NCBI GenBank assembly: GCA_038025085.1
Contig: CM076144.1
Location: forward strand, 32,857,501 to 32,921,500
Direction of reading: 5' to 3'
DNA length: 64,000 nt
Source of the DNA: Tetragonia tetragonoides
Lineage: Eukaryota; Streptophyta; Magnoliopsida; Caryophyllales; Aizoaceae
Under the pieces are notes generated by a model. The model had not been told where the DNA came from. It saw nothing but the letters and a program-made list of their open reading frames with translations, and searched no databases. The first letter of the stretch is position 1. Every line of letters starts with the position of its first letter. This document shows, piece after piece, positions 46,047 through 57,680 of this stretch. The translations under genes and the position numbers were made by a program.

Positions 46047-47347
46047 TGTAAGGACCCGGGATTTTCCATCGTTCCACAGAGTGCGTCCTTATAGAAAATT
46101 TGTAAACTGTGGGCTTTAGATAAGTTTAAAGGACCATCGAGTTAGAAAATATTTTGTAAGACTTGAATTGAATAAAAACCATGAAAGAGGTCACAAATCT
46201 GCTATCGGCGTTTTATCGAAGGGACAAACCGAAGGGACAATCCGAAGGGACAACCCAATTGCGCGATAAGTGAGCTGATCATGTTTTTAGAAAGACTCCC
46301 GCTCATATAGAACATATGAGTACCCAATAATAATAGGTTCGGGGACGAAGGTACGAGGTGAGAAGGTGTTAGGTACCCAACTCGACCGTTTTATGACGGC
46401 CTCTACTAACTCAAGTTTGCTTAATAATTTAAAGACATGATTCCCACACAAACCGGATTAACAACCTAGACTTAGACTATTAATTGGCTCATCACAAGCA
46501 TCGCAACATTTATTTTTAACCCTTGTTTAGACATGCATTCAATTGGCAAATTGAGCATTATGACTATTAGACATGCTTGGAAGGACAATATTTAGTAAGC
46601 AATAAAAGACGTTTTACTAGCATGATATCTACATTATGACTACTAGAAAATAAACAGTTAAGCAAGTAATTTAATTTGAGCCCTCAAGAGTTAGTACCTG
46701 AACTGTAGGCTATTTAGAAAAAAATATTTAAGGACAAGATCTCAAATTTGGAAGAACGAGGGAGAAGCTCGGGAGTACTCAACCGAGAATAGAGGTTGTC
46801 AACTGTAGATTGTGTCATTTGAACTGAGGGAGGAGGGTTGTATTTACAGGCGTAGGAAGTAGGGCTGGACGGGTGAGGAGGAGCCATTTTTCGGAGTTGG
46901 GCTGAAAAAATAGCCGGTCCTGGAAGTTTATCCAGCGCCGCTAGCGGCTCAGGTCAGCGCCGTTAGTGGCTCTGCTCACAGCCGTTGACGGTTGTCTTAT
47001 GCCAACTGGATGTCGTCATAATGACGACATCTAGTCTATTTTAATTTTCCGGAGGAATTTAGTGTTCCGAAAAATATGAAAAGATCGTTTTACCCTTGGG
47101 CAATAAAAGACGGTTCTACCCCCGATTCGCAACTTGGCGACCGGGAGTCGGAAAAAGTCATGAGAGGTATCGTTGGAAAGCTCTTGAACGGGGCTTTTGA
47201 ATGGGATTGGAATAAAAGAGTGATCGAGGAAAAACCTGAGACCTTATCTTACCTATTAAAGCAAAAATAGTGTTCAAGTTTATAAATTACTCCTTTCATC
47301 ATCGGGCTTTTGCGGAGAAATCTCAAGGCGCTTTTTTGGCGTCTACA
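46047..47347 (-). repeat. 3' LTR of element B
   Basis: 1,301 bp. On the minus strand it begins TGTAGACGCCAAAAAAGC (47347) and ends GGTCCTTACA (46047). Palindromes GCCGCTAGCGGC (46937-46948) and GCCGTTAGTGGC (46959-46970) are 22 bp apart. The TATA box of other copies has decayed here to TGTAAATA. It contains a short direct repeat of the CCGAAGGGACAA block (about 46217-46250). Confidence 0.9.
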
Positions 47348-48690
47348 GAAGGCGACATGCGGGATGTTGATGTGCACATGGTGTGTGAGAGTGTATAGTA
47401 TGAATGCATATGAAGACAAACCTGAGTTGGGACATGCTCGTAGCGTGCTAAGATTTCATCTCTGTGAACACAATAGAAATAAAGGTTATGGTTAGCAGGA
47501 TAGAACACCGCTCGTAGATGGTCTAAACATCTGCTGGGGACCTATATTCAGAGTGAATGAAAAAGTTAGTGATACTTTGAGAATGATCAACGTAGAATGC
47601 TTCGACAAACAGTGACTAAACATCGCTCGACGGGTGTCGAGATTCCGTCCCTGTACGAGAAAAGAAAATATCAACGAGACAACGCGATTAAAAATAACGG
47701 CTGTAAATGGGAAGTAGCACTGGTGAGAGTGAATAGTATAAATGCTTATCCTAAGCAAACAGTGACTAAGCACCACTCGGCAGATGCCGAGATTCCGTCC
47801 CTACATAAGAAACGAAAAGGTCGACGAGACAGCGCGATAAAAAATGACGGCTGTAAAATGGTTAAAACATATGAACAGTTTAAATGTAATAGCTTAAGCA
47901 ATCATTGACTAAAACATATAAAGAACAAAGGACAGTATAACCGCAACAGTTTAAGCAATCCTTGACTGACAAAAAAAAATAAAAATAAGTAAACTCGTAG
48001 AAGGACAGTTTAATTGCAATAGCTTAAGCGATCATTGACTGACCCGAATTTGTGACCTTGTAGAAGGCCAGTTTAACCGCAATAGCTTAAGCGATCATTG
48101 ACTGACCTGAATTTGGGACGTTAGGACTTTGGGACTTTCGTAGAAAAGGACAGTTTAACCGCATGCGGTCATTGACTGACCCAACTTTGGGACGTTGGGA
48201 CTTTGGGACTTTGATGACTTTGGGACATTGAGACTTTGGGACATTGGAATTTTGGGACATTGAGACTTTGGGACATTGATGAGGCCAGCAGATTTACCGG
48301 GCTTAAAATAATTTTGACACTCCGGGCGATAAATATCGTCGGGGCATATATCCGGGCTCATGTATTTGGGACCTGCAAAACAATTGGGTTAGTTTTACCT
48401 GAAAATGATTGGTACCGTAAGATGGGCTAACTGTTGAATTTTGAATTAGTGGGCCAAAGGGACTCGCTCCCGTGCGCTTGGTACCGATCTTTGCTGCGAA
48501 CAAACTGAAATAACGGCTACTGGGCTGGAAAAAAGTCATGGGACAACAGGCGGGGCCCGCATGTGCAGGCCTGGTAGGGTCGCTAGCGGCCCAGGCTAGC
48601 GGTGCTGGGCTCTTGGTGAGCGCCGCTAGCGGCTCTTGACTTAAGCAGGCCAAAGAGGCTTTTCGCGATTTTTTTTTTCGCGTTTGCCTC
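47348..48690. other. 3' noncoding region of element B with tandem repeats
   Basis: The first part (47560-47870) has two copies of a ~135-bp unit (ACAGTGACTAAGCA...CGATAAAAAATGACGGCTGTAAA). Then come about five ~60-bp units (CAGTTTAACCGCAATAGCTTAAGCGATCATTGACTGACC, 47870-48190). Last are a dozen or so short GGGACTTTGGGACATTG-type repeats (48116-48285). No ORF is credible. At 48440-48640 the sequence leads into the PMD promoter. Confidence 0.7.
48581..48633 (+). promoter_or_regulatory. Paired palindromes upstream of the PMD gene in B
   Basis: A half-decayed copy (GGTCGCTAGCGGCCC, about 48579-48592) and a perfect GCCGCTAGCGGC at 48622-48633 lie about 60-130 bp before the presumed leader exon (ending 48761). 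No clear TATA box is seen. Confidence 0.5.
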
Positions 48691-48925
48691 ATTCTTATTC
48701 TTCTTCGCCAAGCCATTGTCGAACACACCTCACCATTGTTGGGTGCTTCTACTTCCTCAAGGTAAGTCGGTTCTTGACCAAATTCTTGGATTTTTGTCTT
48801 GAACTTGCTTATTTTTCCGCCTAGTTGTTGAATTTTGGGTTGCATTATTGAATGGGTACTTGTTTGTCGCGAATCTGAAACTTGAAATTTTCACTTGTAG
48901 AGAGAGAAAGCTTCATTCTTTTTCT

Positions 48926-50605
48926 ATGGCTCCCAAGGATAAAGAAAAACATCCCATGGTGAGGCGGAGGAGAACCGGGACCTTTGTTGTACTGGGCTTC
49001 CTTCCTCTAGTACGCCCCTTGTTTGACATGCAGACGGGGCACGTTTGTACCAGGATTCGTTTATGCGGATGGACTGGCGCCCGTCTGGGGTTTGGGACCG
49101 TAGTATTTTGCTACTGGACAGGCAGAGTCATCTGTCTAACCTTCAGTTGGTATATTTTCTGACTCTCTCTTTTTTGTTGGTTCTGTTCAATATATATATT
49201 ATTTTTTGAACTGAAAATTCGAACTGTTAGTGCTTCGGCACACGAACAAATTGAGACTTGTACTGGATTGGTGGTCAGCTGTATATACTTTGTGTGGAAT
49301 TATTTTGGCTGTATTTGTAGCATATGGGGTGTTGAGAAAATTTTTGTTTGTTGGCTAGGGTATTGGTGTTTTGCTGCAGGCTCATGGGTCTAGTTTCCAT
49401 TGGGCTATGATGTTGGAGAATTTTTCTGTGGGAGCTAGGGATATAGTGCAGGGTTCGGTTTTGGGCTCTTTTTGTCTGTTATCCCGGCTTGTCACTCTAA
49501 GGACACTAGGATCATCGCTCGGGGGTTATTGGAGAGGTTCTTGGATACCACGAACACCTTCCATACGCCTGTGGGGGAGATGTTTCCTACCCCCTATCAG
49601 TTTGCTGTGCTAACGGGCTTGACTTTTAGTGGGCGTCGTGTACAATATCACGTGAGTTACCATCGGCAGAGTGACAGGTTGCTTGAGCTTTATGGGCCTA
49701 TGTCCACCCATTTTAGAGATGACCGAGTTTCCTTGCCGAGGTTATGGGCGGCCTTGGCGGAGCAGGGGCTTAATGAGGAGCAGAGGGCCCGTATTTTCTT
49801 AGCTTGTTTGTTGGGGTCGACTATTTTTGCACAGAAGAAGAGCGTGTGTCAGGTTGGCTTCTTGACATGTTTGGACGACTTGTCCAAAGTCCATGAGTAC
49901 AACTTTGGTGCTCCCGCATATGCTACCTTAGTGAGATGGTGTCGCCAGGCTTGCAGGCCTAGGACGACGAGTGAGAGGGTGTTTATCTCGGGCCCGTGGA
50001 AGATACTAGAGGTAGGCACATATATTTCCCTTTTTCTTTTGCATATGCATGCTTTTCAAGAGAATTGCAGCTTATCATTTTTTTGCTCGTATGGCAGCTG
50101 TGGTTCTTTGAGTATTTCCCGCTTTTGGTCCTCACCGTCATGGTTTGAGGATGTTCCCACTAGGCTCACGGTGGATTGGTAGAGATAACCACCCTTTTAC
50201 CTCTTTGGAGCATTTTCGGGCTACCTTTGAGAGTCATGCAGCGTCTGAGGTATGTTGCCTTCGACTTGTTGGTGTATGTGTATTTATTTTGGTCCATTTG
50301 GTGTGAATGAACTTTGATCTGCAGGTGTTGTGGACTGCCTTTGATGGTATCGCCGGGGTTTCGCCCCATATTACCATCGATTCTTTTTGGGTATCTTCCT
50401 TGCGGGTGGTCTTTGAGGGGACATTTGGCTTTGTGTGGTACTTGGGAGACCGCTTGACTCGGCTGGTCTATCCCGCCTTGGGTGGTCATTTGGTGCCGGA
50501 GGATCCTCCTATGGCCATGTTCTATCTGCGCAGCCTGAGCGTGGAAGACTTGGGGGTCGTGGCTCGTGGTATGGCAGCCACAGAGTTTATTGAGCCAGAG
50601 AGTCT
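48926..50605 (+). pseudogene. PMD (MAIN-like) gene in element B, 3'-truncated
   Basis: A 5'UTR intron is predicted at 48762-48900 (CTCAAG|GTAAGT ... CTTGTAG|AGAG), followed by ATG 48926 (MAPKDKEKHPMVRRRRTG). Predicted exons are 48926-49149, 49380-50011, 50098-50249 and 50325-about 50605, each bounded by GT/AG. Exon 2 carries FLDTTNTFHTPVGEMFPTPY, LPRLWAALAEQGLNEEQ and SVCQVGFLTCLDDLSKVHEY. Exon 4 carries WTAFDGIAGVSPHI, YLGDRLTRLVYPALGGH and MFYLRSLSVEDLG. There are at least two frameshifts (exon 1 near 49070; exon 2 near 49460). The 3' part is replaced by a CACTA end at about 50606. It is antisense to the retrotransposon and retains exon 1, which A lost. Confidence 0.75.
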
Positions 50606-51059
50606 TGAACTTGAGACATCTAGGAGTTTATAAGTGACTCAAACCATCTATGCTAAACTTCTTATATGATTAAAGTATGGACATTATTATATTTAAAATG
50701 TTATTACATGGAGAAAATATCAACATCCATAAAATTTCTCATGGCAAACTAGTCAATTCCGTGGCAAAATTTGTAAATGGCCACGAAAAAAATATTTGGT
50801 GACAATTTGGCCACACAAGTAAATTTCTGTGGCAATTCAGCCACGAAGTTATTCCACTCGTAGCGATTTTTCCAAGATGGCCACAATTTTGTTTATCCCG
50901 TGGAAAAACTAGCATAAAATTAATTTGCCCGTGGCAATTTTCTTGGAAATGGCCATGAAATAATTTTCCGTGGCAATTTCAAAAAACCCGAAAAAGTTGG
51001 CCACAAAATTTGATCTCCCGTGGTGAAATTCGTGGCCCATGTGACTAATTGTTGTAGTG
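50606..51059. mobile_element. Right end of a third CACTA-like element
   Basis: It ends TAATTGTTGTAGTG at 51059, the inverse of CACTACAACAATTA. Inside are repeats of CCGTGGCAA[A/T]TT and ATGGCCAC[G/A] (50718-51040), in both orientations. The left end is missing. The PMD homology stops abruptly at 50605, and the sequence resumes at 51060 only in the DUF7745 upstream region. Insertion was therefore followed by deletion of ~1 kb of the element B interior. Confidence 0.75.
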
Positions 51060-51343
51060 TATATGATGAATCGATTATGCCCGTCTGATTTCTAAGTATG
51101 CAGTAAAGAGTAGGCCACAATTTAGGGAATAAAATAAAGAAAAAGGGTAAAAATTGCAAGAAAAAGCAAAAATTACACATATTATACCCCCTAAAAAAAA
51201 GAAAATGGAAAAAGATAAAACTAAGAGAGTCTCGGACTTTGTAATTCCGTTGTGCATCTGAAAAACTGGGCTTAAACCGAGCAGAATAGACCAAGTGGGC
51301 GGGCTGGAGCAAAAGGAGAAAAATCGATTGGACTGAGGTCAGG

Positions 51344-51440
51344 GCCGCTAGCGGCGCTGGACACAGCCGCTGGCGGCGCTGGCTTTGTGCCTTTTTCGTG
51401 GATTTCTAACTTCTTTTGACCCGATTCTTTGCCTATAAAT
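51344..51440 (+). promoter_or_regulatory. Promoter of the DUF7745 gene (B): paired palindromes and TATA box
   Basis: GCCGCTAGCGGC (51344-51355) and GCCGCTGGCGGC (51366-51377) are 22 bp apart. They are followed by TATAAATAGG at 51434 and the ATG at 51515. The arrangement is as in element A. Confidence 0.6.
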
Positions 51441-51514
51441 AGGATTTACGGGATGTCCAATGCCGTATCTCATTTTGATACTTTAGCTCTCTCAAATTTC
51501 CCAAAGCTTCTACC

Positions 51515-52859
51515 ATGGTGAGATCCTTTGAAAACCTGTTCGATGCCTGTTGTAAAAATCTGACCATAGAAGATAAACTTGAACTGGCTTCGTACCATAT
51601 CTCTACCTTATTGGCTTTAAGACCAACCAAAATTTTCTGGCCCCTCCTTCGATGTGCTCTGAATTATTGGGACTCTGACTTGCACATTTTCCGTTTTGGT
51701 AACTCTAAATTATGTCCTCTAGTTGAAGAATTTGCTGCAATTACTAATATATCTGAGGTTTTTCCCCAGCTGTGCCTTATTTGAGGGATGGTTTTAGCAA
51801 TCAGTATAGGAAATTCTAGGTTTGACATCTGCAGAAGCCAAAAGCATGATTCTCGGTGTCGATGTGGACATAGTTCAAATCTGTGAAAAGTTTGCTATTT
51901 CTTTTGAATAGGATGTGATATTTAGGCGTTGTCATCGACAGGCTTTTGTACTTTGCCTGTTAAATCGTCTATTGTTTGCTAATGCAGAGTCCTCCAACTT
52001 GGGTAGAGCCTCATTGTTGCGAGTGGTGAATCAAATGGCTGAAGGGCATTCTCCTTTGCATCTGGTTGTAGAGGAAACTACTCTAGGGCTTGACAGGTTG
52101 AAAATTTTGCCTCACAAAGCTTTTTCTGGCAGCCCCCTACTGCTTCAAATCTCGTTATGTGAGCATCTAAGGTTGATAGAATCGCCAAAGAAGATGATAG
52201 CTCGTACCCCTCGAGCCTGGTCAAATAAATTTTATACCGCTACTAGCTTGTTGGTTAGAAAAAGGTTATATGATGAAAAGACCCTTGCTGAATGGGATGC
52301 CTTTTTGCATGCAGGACCTGTTATCCATTGGCATGTGACCTGGTGGAGCTTGACCTCTTTGGTGGCTTGCTGCAAATTTATCCCCCATACTACCATAGCG
52401 GGGCTGTACAGGAGTACCTTCTTCTTTCCTTCTAGGGTCATGAGGCAATATGGGTTGAAGCAGGTTCTCCCTCGTCAGGAGACTACGAGACCGCCTACCT
52501 TGGCTCTGACCACCTAGTTTGCTGAGGAATGGGGAAAATATTGGCGTAGCCGGGATCGCTGGACTGTACCTCGGGTGATTGCCCCGACTCATGTTTCTGA
52601 GACCTACTTGAACTGGCTTTCCTGCAGTGATGGAGAAGCGAGATGAGCCCTTCGTCATGAGGAGTGGGACCAACTAAAGCCTAAGTATGACTCAAGAACA
52701 GGAAGCAAGAAAAGAAAGGAAGGGCCTTATGAGGAAGGCTATCACGTACTGAAAAGAGGCAAGCCCCCAGCTCAAGAAAGCGATCATAAGTCGTCCTCAA
52801 GTCAGGGTCCTTCAAAGAAGAAATCTTCACCGAAGCCTTCTAAAGGGAAGAAGGATTAA
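51515..52859 (+). pseudogene. DUF7745-like gene in element B
   Basis: ATG 51515 (MVRSFENLFDACCKNL) with LALRPTKIFWPLLRCALNYW and LCPLVEEFAAIT, then a TGA at 51782-51784. The middle (51915-52517) has RRCHRQAFVLCLLNRLLFAN, LLRVVNQMAEGHSPLHLVV and SGSPLLLQISLCEHL. After a TAG the C-terminal tail reads EEWDQLKPKYDS... to KGKKD, TAA 52857-52859. Frame breaks lie at 51785-51915, about 52516 and about 52645. It is close to the A copy throughout. An AATAAA signal lies at 52999-53004. Function unknown. Confidence 0.72.
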
Positions 52860-53168
52860 AGTAGTTTTCTTAGAAAGCAAGTATAGTTTTAAAAAAAAAG
52901 TAATAGGAATTTGTTTAGCTTAAACCCTCGTAGTTGCACTTTTTTTTGTAACCTTTGGAAGTTCAATTTTTGCAATGTAAGCTTATTCGTTCAGTTTTAA
53001 TAAAGATTATCCCTTTTTGAATGAGTTGAATGGAATTTTGGATTGATTTTGGTCGGGCCCCTTAAAAGGGTTACCTACGTATCCAGTGCGGAATCAGGCC
53101 AGCGTAGTTCGTTCTATTTGTGTACGCCTCTTTTTTTTTTTTAATTTTCGAAATTTATTTATTTATTA

Positions 53169-53423
53169 CTTCCTCCGTTTTATGAAGATGTTTACATTTG
53201 TTTTTTCACGGTCTCCAATGCACCACTTTGACCGTAAATAATTATAATTGTATGCATATATAAATTATAAAATTATAGTTTTTCAAAAGTATTCTTTAAA
53301 ATGAATCCAATAAAAGCATTTTTACATTATAAATCTTTGTAACTTTTCACTAATTCATGGTCAAAGTTTGTGAACTTTGACCTTGAAAAATAAAGTGTAA
53401 ACATCTTGAAGAAACGGAGGGAG
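53169..53423. mobile_element. Stowaway (Tc1/mariner) MITE
   Basis: 255 bp. The left end CTTCCTCCGTTT... and right end ...AAACGGAGGGAG are inverted, with the inverted match extending through AAGATGTTTACA. It is flanked by TA (53167-53168 and 53424-53425). CTCCCTCCGTTTC is the classic plant Stowaway end. It sits between the convergent 3' ends of DUF7745 and integrase in B and is absent from A. Confidence 0.93.
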
Positions 53424-53439
53424 TATTATTATTATTTTA

Positions 53440-54775
53440 GACGTAGCACTTCTTCAGTTGGTCCATGTTGGTGAGCTGACTGAACTCGATGCCATCAATG
53501 TCCATGAGTCGGACTGCGCCTCCTGATATGATGTCTCTAATGATGAATGGACCGGACCAATTGGGTCGAAATTTGCCTCTGGGGTCGGTAACTAGGGCAC
53601 GCAATTCTTTCCAAACTAAGTCCCCTTTTTCAGATTTTGAGGTCGAACCTTTTTGTTGGATGCTCTTGCCATGCGTTGCTGGTACATGTGGGAATGGTCT
53701 AGGGCCCTTAGGTGTCTTTCATCTGTGAACATGAGTTCCTCGTAGCGGGCTTGCAACCATTGGGTTTGGGGAATTTCACCCACTAAGGCTATGCTCATGG
53801 AGGGTAGCTGGACTTCTATGGGTAGCACTGCTTTCATTCCGTAGACTAGGGAATAAGGTGTCGCTCCTGTGGAGGATCTTATGGATGTCCTATATCCCCA
53901 AAGCGAAAATGAGAGTTTTATGGGCCAATCTTTGTAGCTTTCTATCATCTTTTCGATGATACTCTTGAGGTTTTTGTTGGCAGCTTCCACTGCGCCGTTG
54001 GTTTGGGGACGGTAAGGGGATGATTTGTGGTGGAGGATTTTGTAGTGCTTTAGGAGGGTGGCTGTTTCAATTTTGAAATGGGATCGATGGTCACTAATAA
54101 TTTCATGCGGAACGCCGTATCGGCAGATGATGTTTTTCCTTATGAATTTGGACACTTGTTTGGAGGTGAGGACGGCATAGGATTGGGCTTCAACCCATTT
54201 GGTAAAATAGTCTTTGGCTACTAGGATGTATTCATGTCCTCCAGAGCCTTTCGGGGTGATCTTACCAATGATATATATTTCCTATGCGGAAAATGGCCAA
54301 GGGCATGTGAAGTTGTGGAGCATTGAAGGTGGCATATGCTGCAGGTTTGCATATATCTGACACTTCTTGCATTTCTTGACATAGTCATAACAATCCCTTT
54401 CCATAGTGGTCCAGTAGTATCCCAGTCATTGTACTTTTCTAGAGAGCATTCGACCATTCATGTGTGGTCGGCACACACCATTGTGTACCCCATCCATGAT
54501 CTCTGCTGCTTCTTCGGAATTCACGCATCTGAGGTTGACTCCGTTGTGGGATTTCTTGTATAGAACCCCCTTGTATTCTATGTATTGCGCCGCTAAAAGA
54601 CGGATGGCCCGTTGAGCTCTTATTGGCGGTCTTGAGGGTATATTCCGTTGGTGATGTAGTTGAAGACGTCTTGGTACCAAGGATCTTCTTCGATCGGAGC
54701 CAGGGTCAGATCTGTGTCGAGGTTGTTGCAGAAATCTAGCTCGTTTCTTCTTGTAAAGGGGCATCGTTGAGAGAG
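53440..54775 (-). pseudogene. Element B integrase
   Basis: From right to left: IRAQRAIRLLAAQYIEYKG, the finger VHNGVCRPHMNGR (about 54465-54500, which A lacks), then VKKC and IYADLQHMPPSM-type residues in a shifted frame. The core (54155-53616) has IISDHRSHF and NGAVEAANKN. After a shift near 53615 comes the C-terminal part ending QLKKCYV at TAA, about 53440. Frame breaks also occur at 54220-54290 and about 54425. The first catalytic D region (about 54260) is damaged. Confidence 0.82.
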
Positions 54776-55133
54776 TTCAGCTACTCAAATTCCTGTAAAA
54801 GAGATAATTTTCATTCTTGCTTTGCGAAGTTTACTTACATTGCTTAAATTGATTAGTTAATGATTTGTGCAACTTTGAGTTTATTGGACTTATCAATAGC
54901 CAAACAAAGAAAGAAATGAGCCAGAAGAATTTTTATTGATTTGCAACAAAAGATAAGCACACATGACTTTAGAGAAGAAGATCTCTAATATCCGTAAAAA
55001 AGAAACTAGACTGAGAAAGAAAAGTAAAAAGGGGAACACCCCCTATTCCAGACTCAACCTAAAGATTTAGCTAAGGTCCTAACTCGACAAAACTTGGGGA
55101 CTCAGACTTGATTCCTCTAGCTCTTGCAGGTAG
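54776..55133 (-). other. Junction between gag and integrase in B
   Basis: The counterpart of 36897-37330 in A, with the same CAATAAAAATTC(T) and TTTAAGTCTAGTTTC-type sequences inverted. It shows that loss of protease, RT and RNase H happened before A and B separated. No ORF. Confidence 0.55.
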
Positions 55134-55444
55134 TCAACTAGTTCTAGGTTTTATAGGCATCCTCTTCTTCCTTCTTGTCCATGATTTCTTGTATATCATA
55201 TTGCGGGCGAATGTAGTCATCCGTGCGGTGGCCAACACCCGGTGATATTGACAGTAAAGATTATCGTCAATTAGGATAGCCACATCATAGAGCCGGTTGT
55301 AGGAGTCAATTGCTTGGTACATGAGGCATTCTTGGTAAACAGGTTGCAGATTCTTGATGAACTGGCGGATTTGATCACTTTGCGCAGGTTTCTCAACCAG
55401 TTTGGCTACCTTCAGCCTCCAACGTTGAAGGAAGGCAAGGAACC
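55134..55444 (-). pseudogene. Element B gag, C-terminal fragment
   Basis: The minus-strand frame includes MYQAIDSYNRLYDVAIL and NLYCQYHRV, the start of a CxxH zinc knuckle whose remainder is frame-shifted. It stops at 55444 where element C is inserted. The preceding part of gag is at 60338-61111. Confidence 0.65.
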
Positions 55445-56996
55445 TGTAGACACCAAAAAAGCGCCTTTAGATTTCTCCGCAAAAGCCCGATGATGAAAGG
55501 AGTAATTTATAAACTTGAACTGCTATTTTTTCACTGATAGGTAAAATAAGGTCTCAGGTTTTTCATCGATCACTCCTTCATTTCCACTTCATTTAAGAGC
55601 CCCTTTCAAGAGTTTTCCATTGCTTCCTTCCGTGTCAAAATACGATTCCGCACCTAAGAGTTATGGCCAAACGAAGTTAAGGATCAAAATAGATGCAGAC
55701 GGATACTGTGGACCGTGTTTCGAGCCCCATTTGGGAGTTTAGTTGGGTGAATTAATTTTTGAGCCTTATATATTTTGATTCCTTATTCAAATAGCTTTCC
55801 AATCACATATCATGAGCCCACACCACATTCCCAACCAAGGAGTTATGAGCCCAACATTGATGCGTACTCCAAAACTGACCTCTCCTTACTCTCTCGAATA
55901 TATATCGAGATCCACAAAACATATGGGCATGAAACCAAATCCATTTGAAACTAGACCCAATAAGCTTTCCAATTGATCTCGATTCATCCAATTTGGAGCC
56001 CAAACGAGTGAGATATGGCCCGACCAATATCCAGCTGGCAAGCTGACAGACGTCAGCGACCCTGGGATAAAACCCACGGCCGCTAGCGGCGCTGACCAAA
56101 ATCCCAGGGCCGCTAGCGGCCCTGACCTTGCCTCTGGCCCGACTCATTTTTCAAGCCCAATACGATTTTCAGCTCATTTTCAGCTGTCCAACCCTACTTC
56201 CCCACGCCTATAAATACAACCCTTCACCCTCAGTTCAAAACACACCGTTTACAGTTGACAACCTCTATTCTCGGGAGTATTGACACCGAGCTTCCCCCTA
56301 TTTCTTCCAAACTTGAGATCTATTTTTACTATTCTTGTCAAATATAGCATATATTTCAGGTACAAATTCCTGAGGGCTCAAATTAAATTAATTGTCTAAC
56401 TGTTTATTTTTCCAGTAGTCATAATGTAGATATCATGCTAGAATAACGCTTTTATTACTTCCTAAATATCGTCTATATAGTCGTTGTGCTGCCCAACTTG
56501 TCAATCGAATGCACGTTTAAACAAGGGTTAATAATAAATATTGTGATGCTTGTGATGAACTAATTAATTGTCTAAGTCCAGGTTGTTAATCCGGTTTTGC
56601 ATGAGAATTATGTCTTTAATTTATTAAGCAAACTTGAGTTAATATAGGCCGTCATAAACGGGCGAGTTGGGTGCCTAACACCTTCCCACCTCGTACCTTC
56701 GCTCCCGAACCCTTATTCTTGGGTGCTCATGTGTTCTATATGAGCGGGAGTCTTTCTAAAAACATGATCAGTTCACTTATCGCGCTATTGGGTTGTCCCT
56801 TCGGATTGGCCCTTCGGGTTGTCCCTTCGATAAAACGCCGATAGCAGATTTGTGACCTCTTTCATGGTTTTTATTCAATTCAAGTCTTTACAAAAGATTT
56901 TCTAACTCGATGGTTCCTTGAACTTATCTAAACCCCTAGCTTACAAATTTTCTATAAGGACGCACTCCATGGCCGTAGAAATCCCGGGTCCTTACA
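55445..56996 (+). repeat. 5' LTR of element C
   Basis: 1,552 bp, TGTAGACACC...CCTTACA. Palindromes GCCGCTAGCGGC at 56079-56090 and 56109-56120 are 30 bp apart. The TATA box CCTATAAATACAACCC follows at about 56206. Confidence 0.92.
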
Positions 56997-57680
56997 GTGG
57001 GCCAGAGTGCATCTCTTCCCTATGTGCATATTTCCACTGCAGGTTGGAGTCTACCCGCTCTCCATCAAAACCAGCAAGCCCGGCACTCATGATCAAGCTT
57101 AGAAGCGACCTTCCGACTAGAACCAAGAATAGAGATAACCTTCCAACAACAGCCCTGCGCGTGCGGGCCCCTCTGCTGTCCCACGACCCCCCTTTTCCAG
57201 TCCATAGTTCGTTACTACAGCTCATTCGCGGCAAATAACAGTACCAAGCGCGCGGGGGCGAAGCAGTCTGGCCCACAAGTTCAAATTCGACATTTGGCCT
57301 ATTTTACGTTACCAACTATTTTCAGGTAAAACTAATCCGTTTATTTTTGTAGGTCCCGGATATTGAAACTCGGATCTACACTACGACAACTTTTACCGCC
57401 CAGAGCGCCCAAAAATATTTTAAGCCCGGAAAACCTAATGGCCTTACCAAACATTACAAATTTTTGAGGTCAGTCCCTGTGCGATATTACAAATTTTTGG
57501 GGTCAGTCCCTCTGCGAGGTTACAAATTTTTGGGGTCAGTCCCTCTGCGATATTACAAATTTTTGGGGTCAGTCCCTCTGCGAGGTTACAAATTTTTGGG
57601 CCAGTCAATGACCGCTTACTCAAGCCTTCGGAGTACATTGATCTTCGCTTTTACTCAAGCTTGATCAAAATGGGGGCTTC
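56997..57680 (+). other. Remaining interior of element C
   Basis: Noncoding; the ORFs here are short. It ends with the 33-bp tandem repeat and then a purine tract next to the 3' LTR. Part (57270-57420) resembles 48300-48440 in element B inverted (…CAGGTAAAACTAA, TAAGCCCGG), the end of the family's 3' noncoding region. Confidence 0.6.
57450..57610. repeat. 33-bp tandem repeat, about five units
   Basis: The unit is ACAAATTTTTGGGGTCAGTC + CCTCTGCGATATT, alternating with a GAGGTT ending. Because 33 is a multiple of three the plus strand reads YKFLGSVPLR repeatedly. This is a repeat artefact rather than a protein. Confidence 0.88.

Noticed and set aside
57444..57664. Repeat-peptide ORFs (YKFLGSVPLR and its antisense) and a CRISPR-like look
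   Set aside because: A 33-bp tandem repeat without unique spacers, in a plant retrotransposon; the open frames follow from the unit length being a multiple of three.
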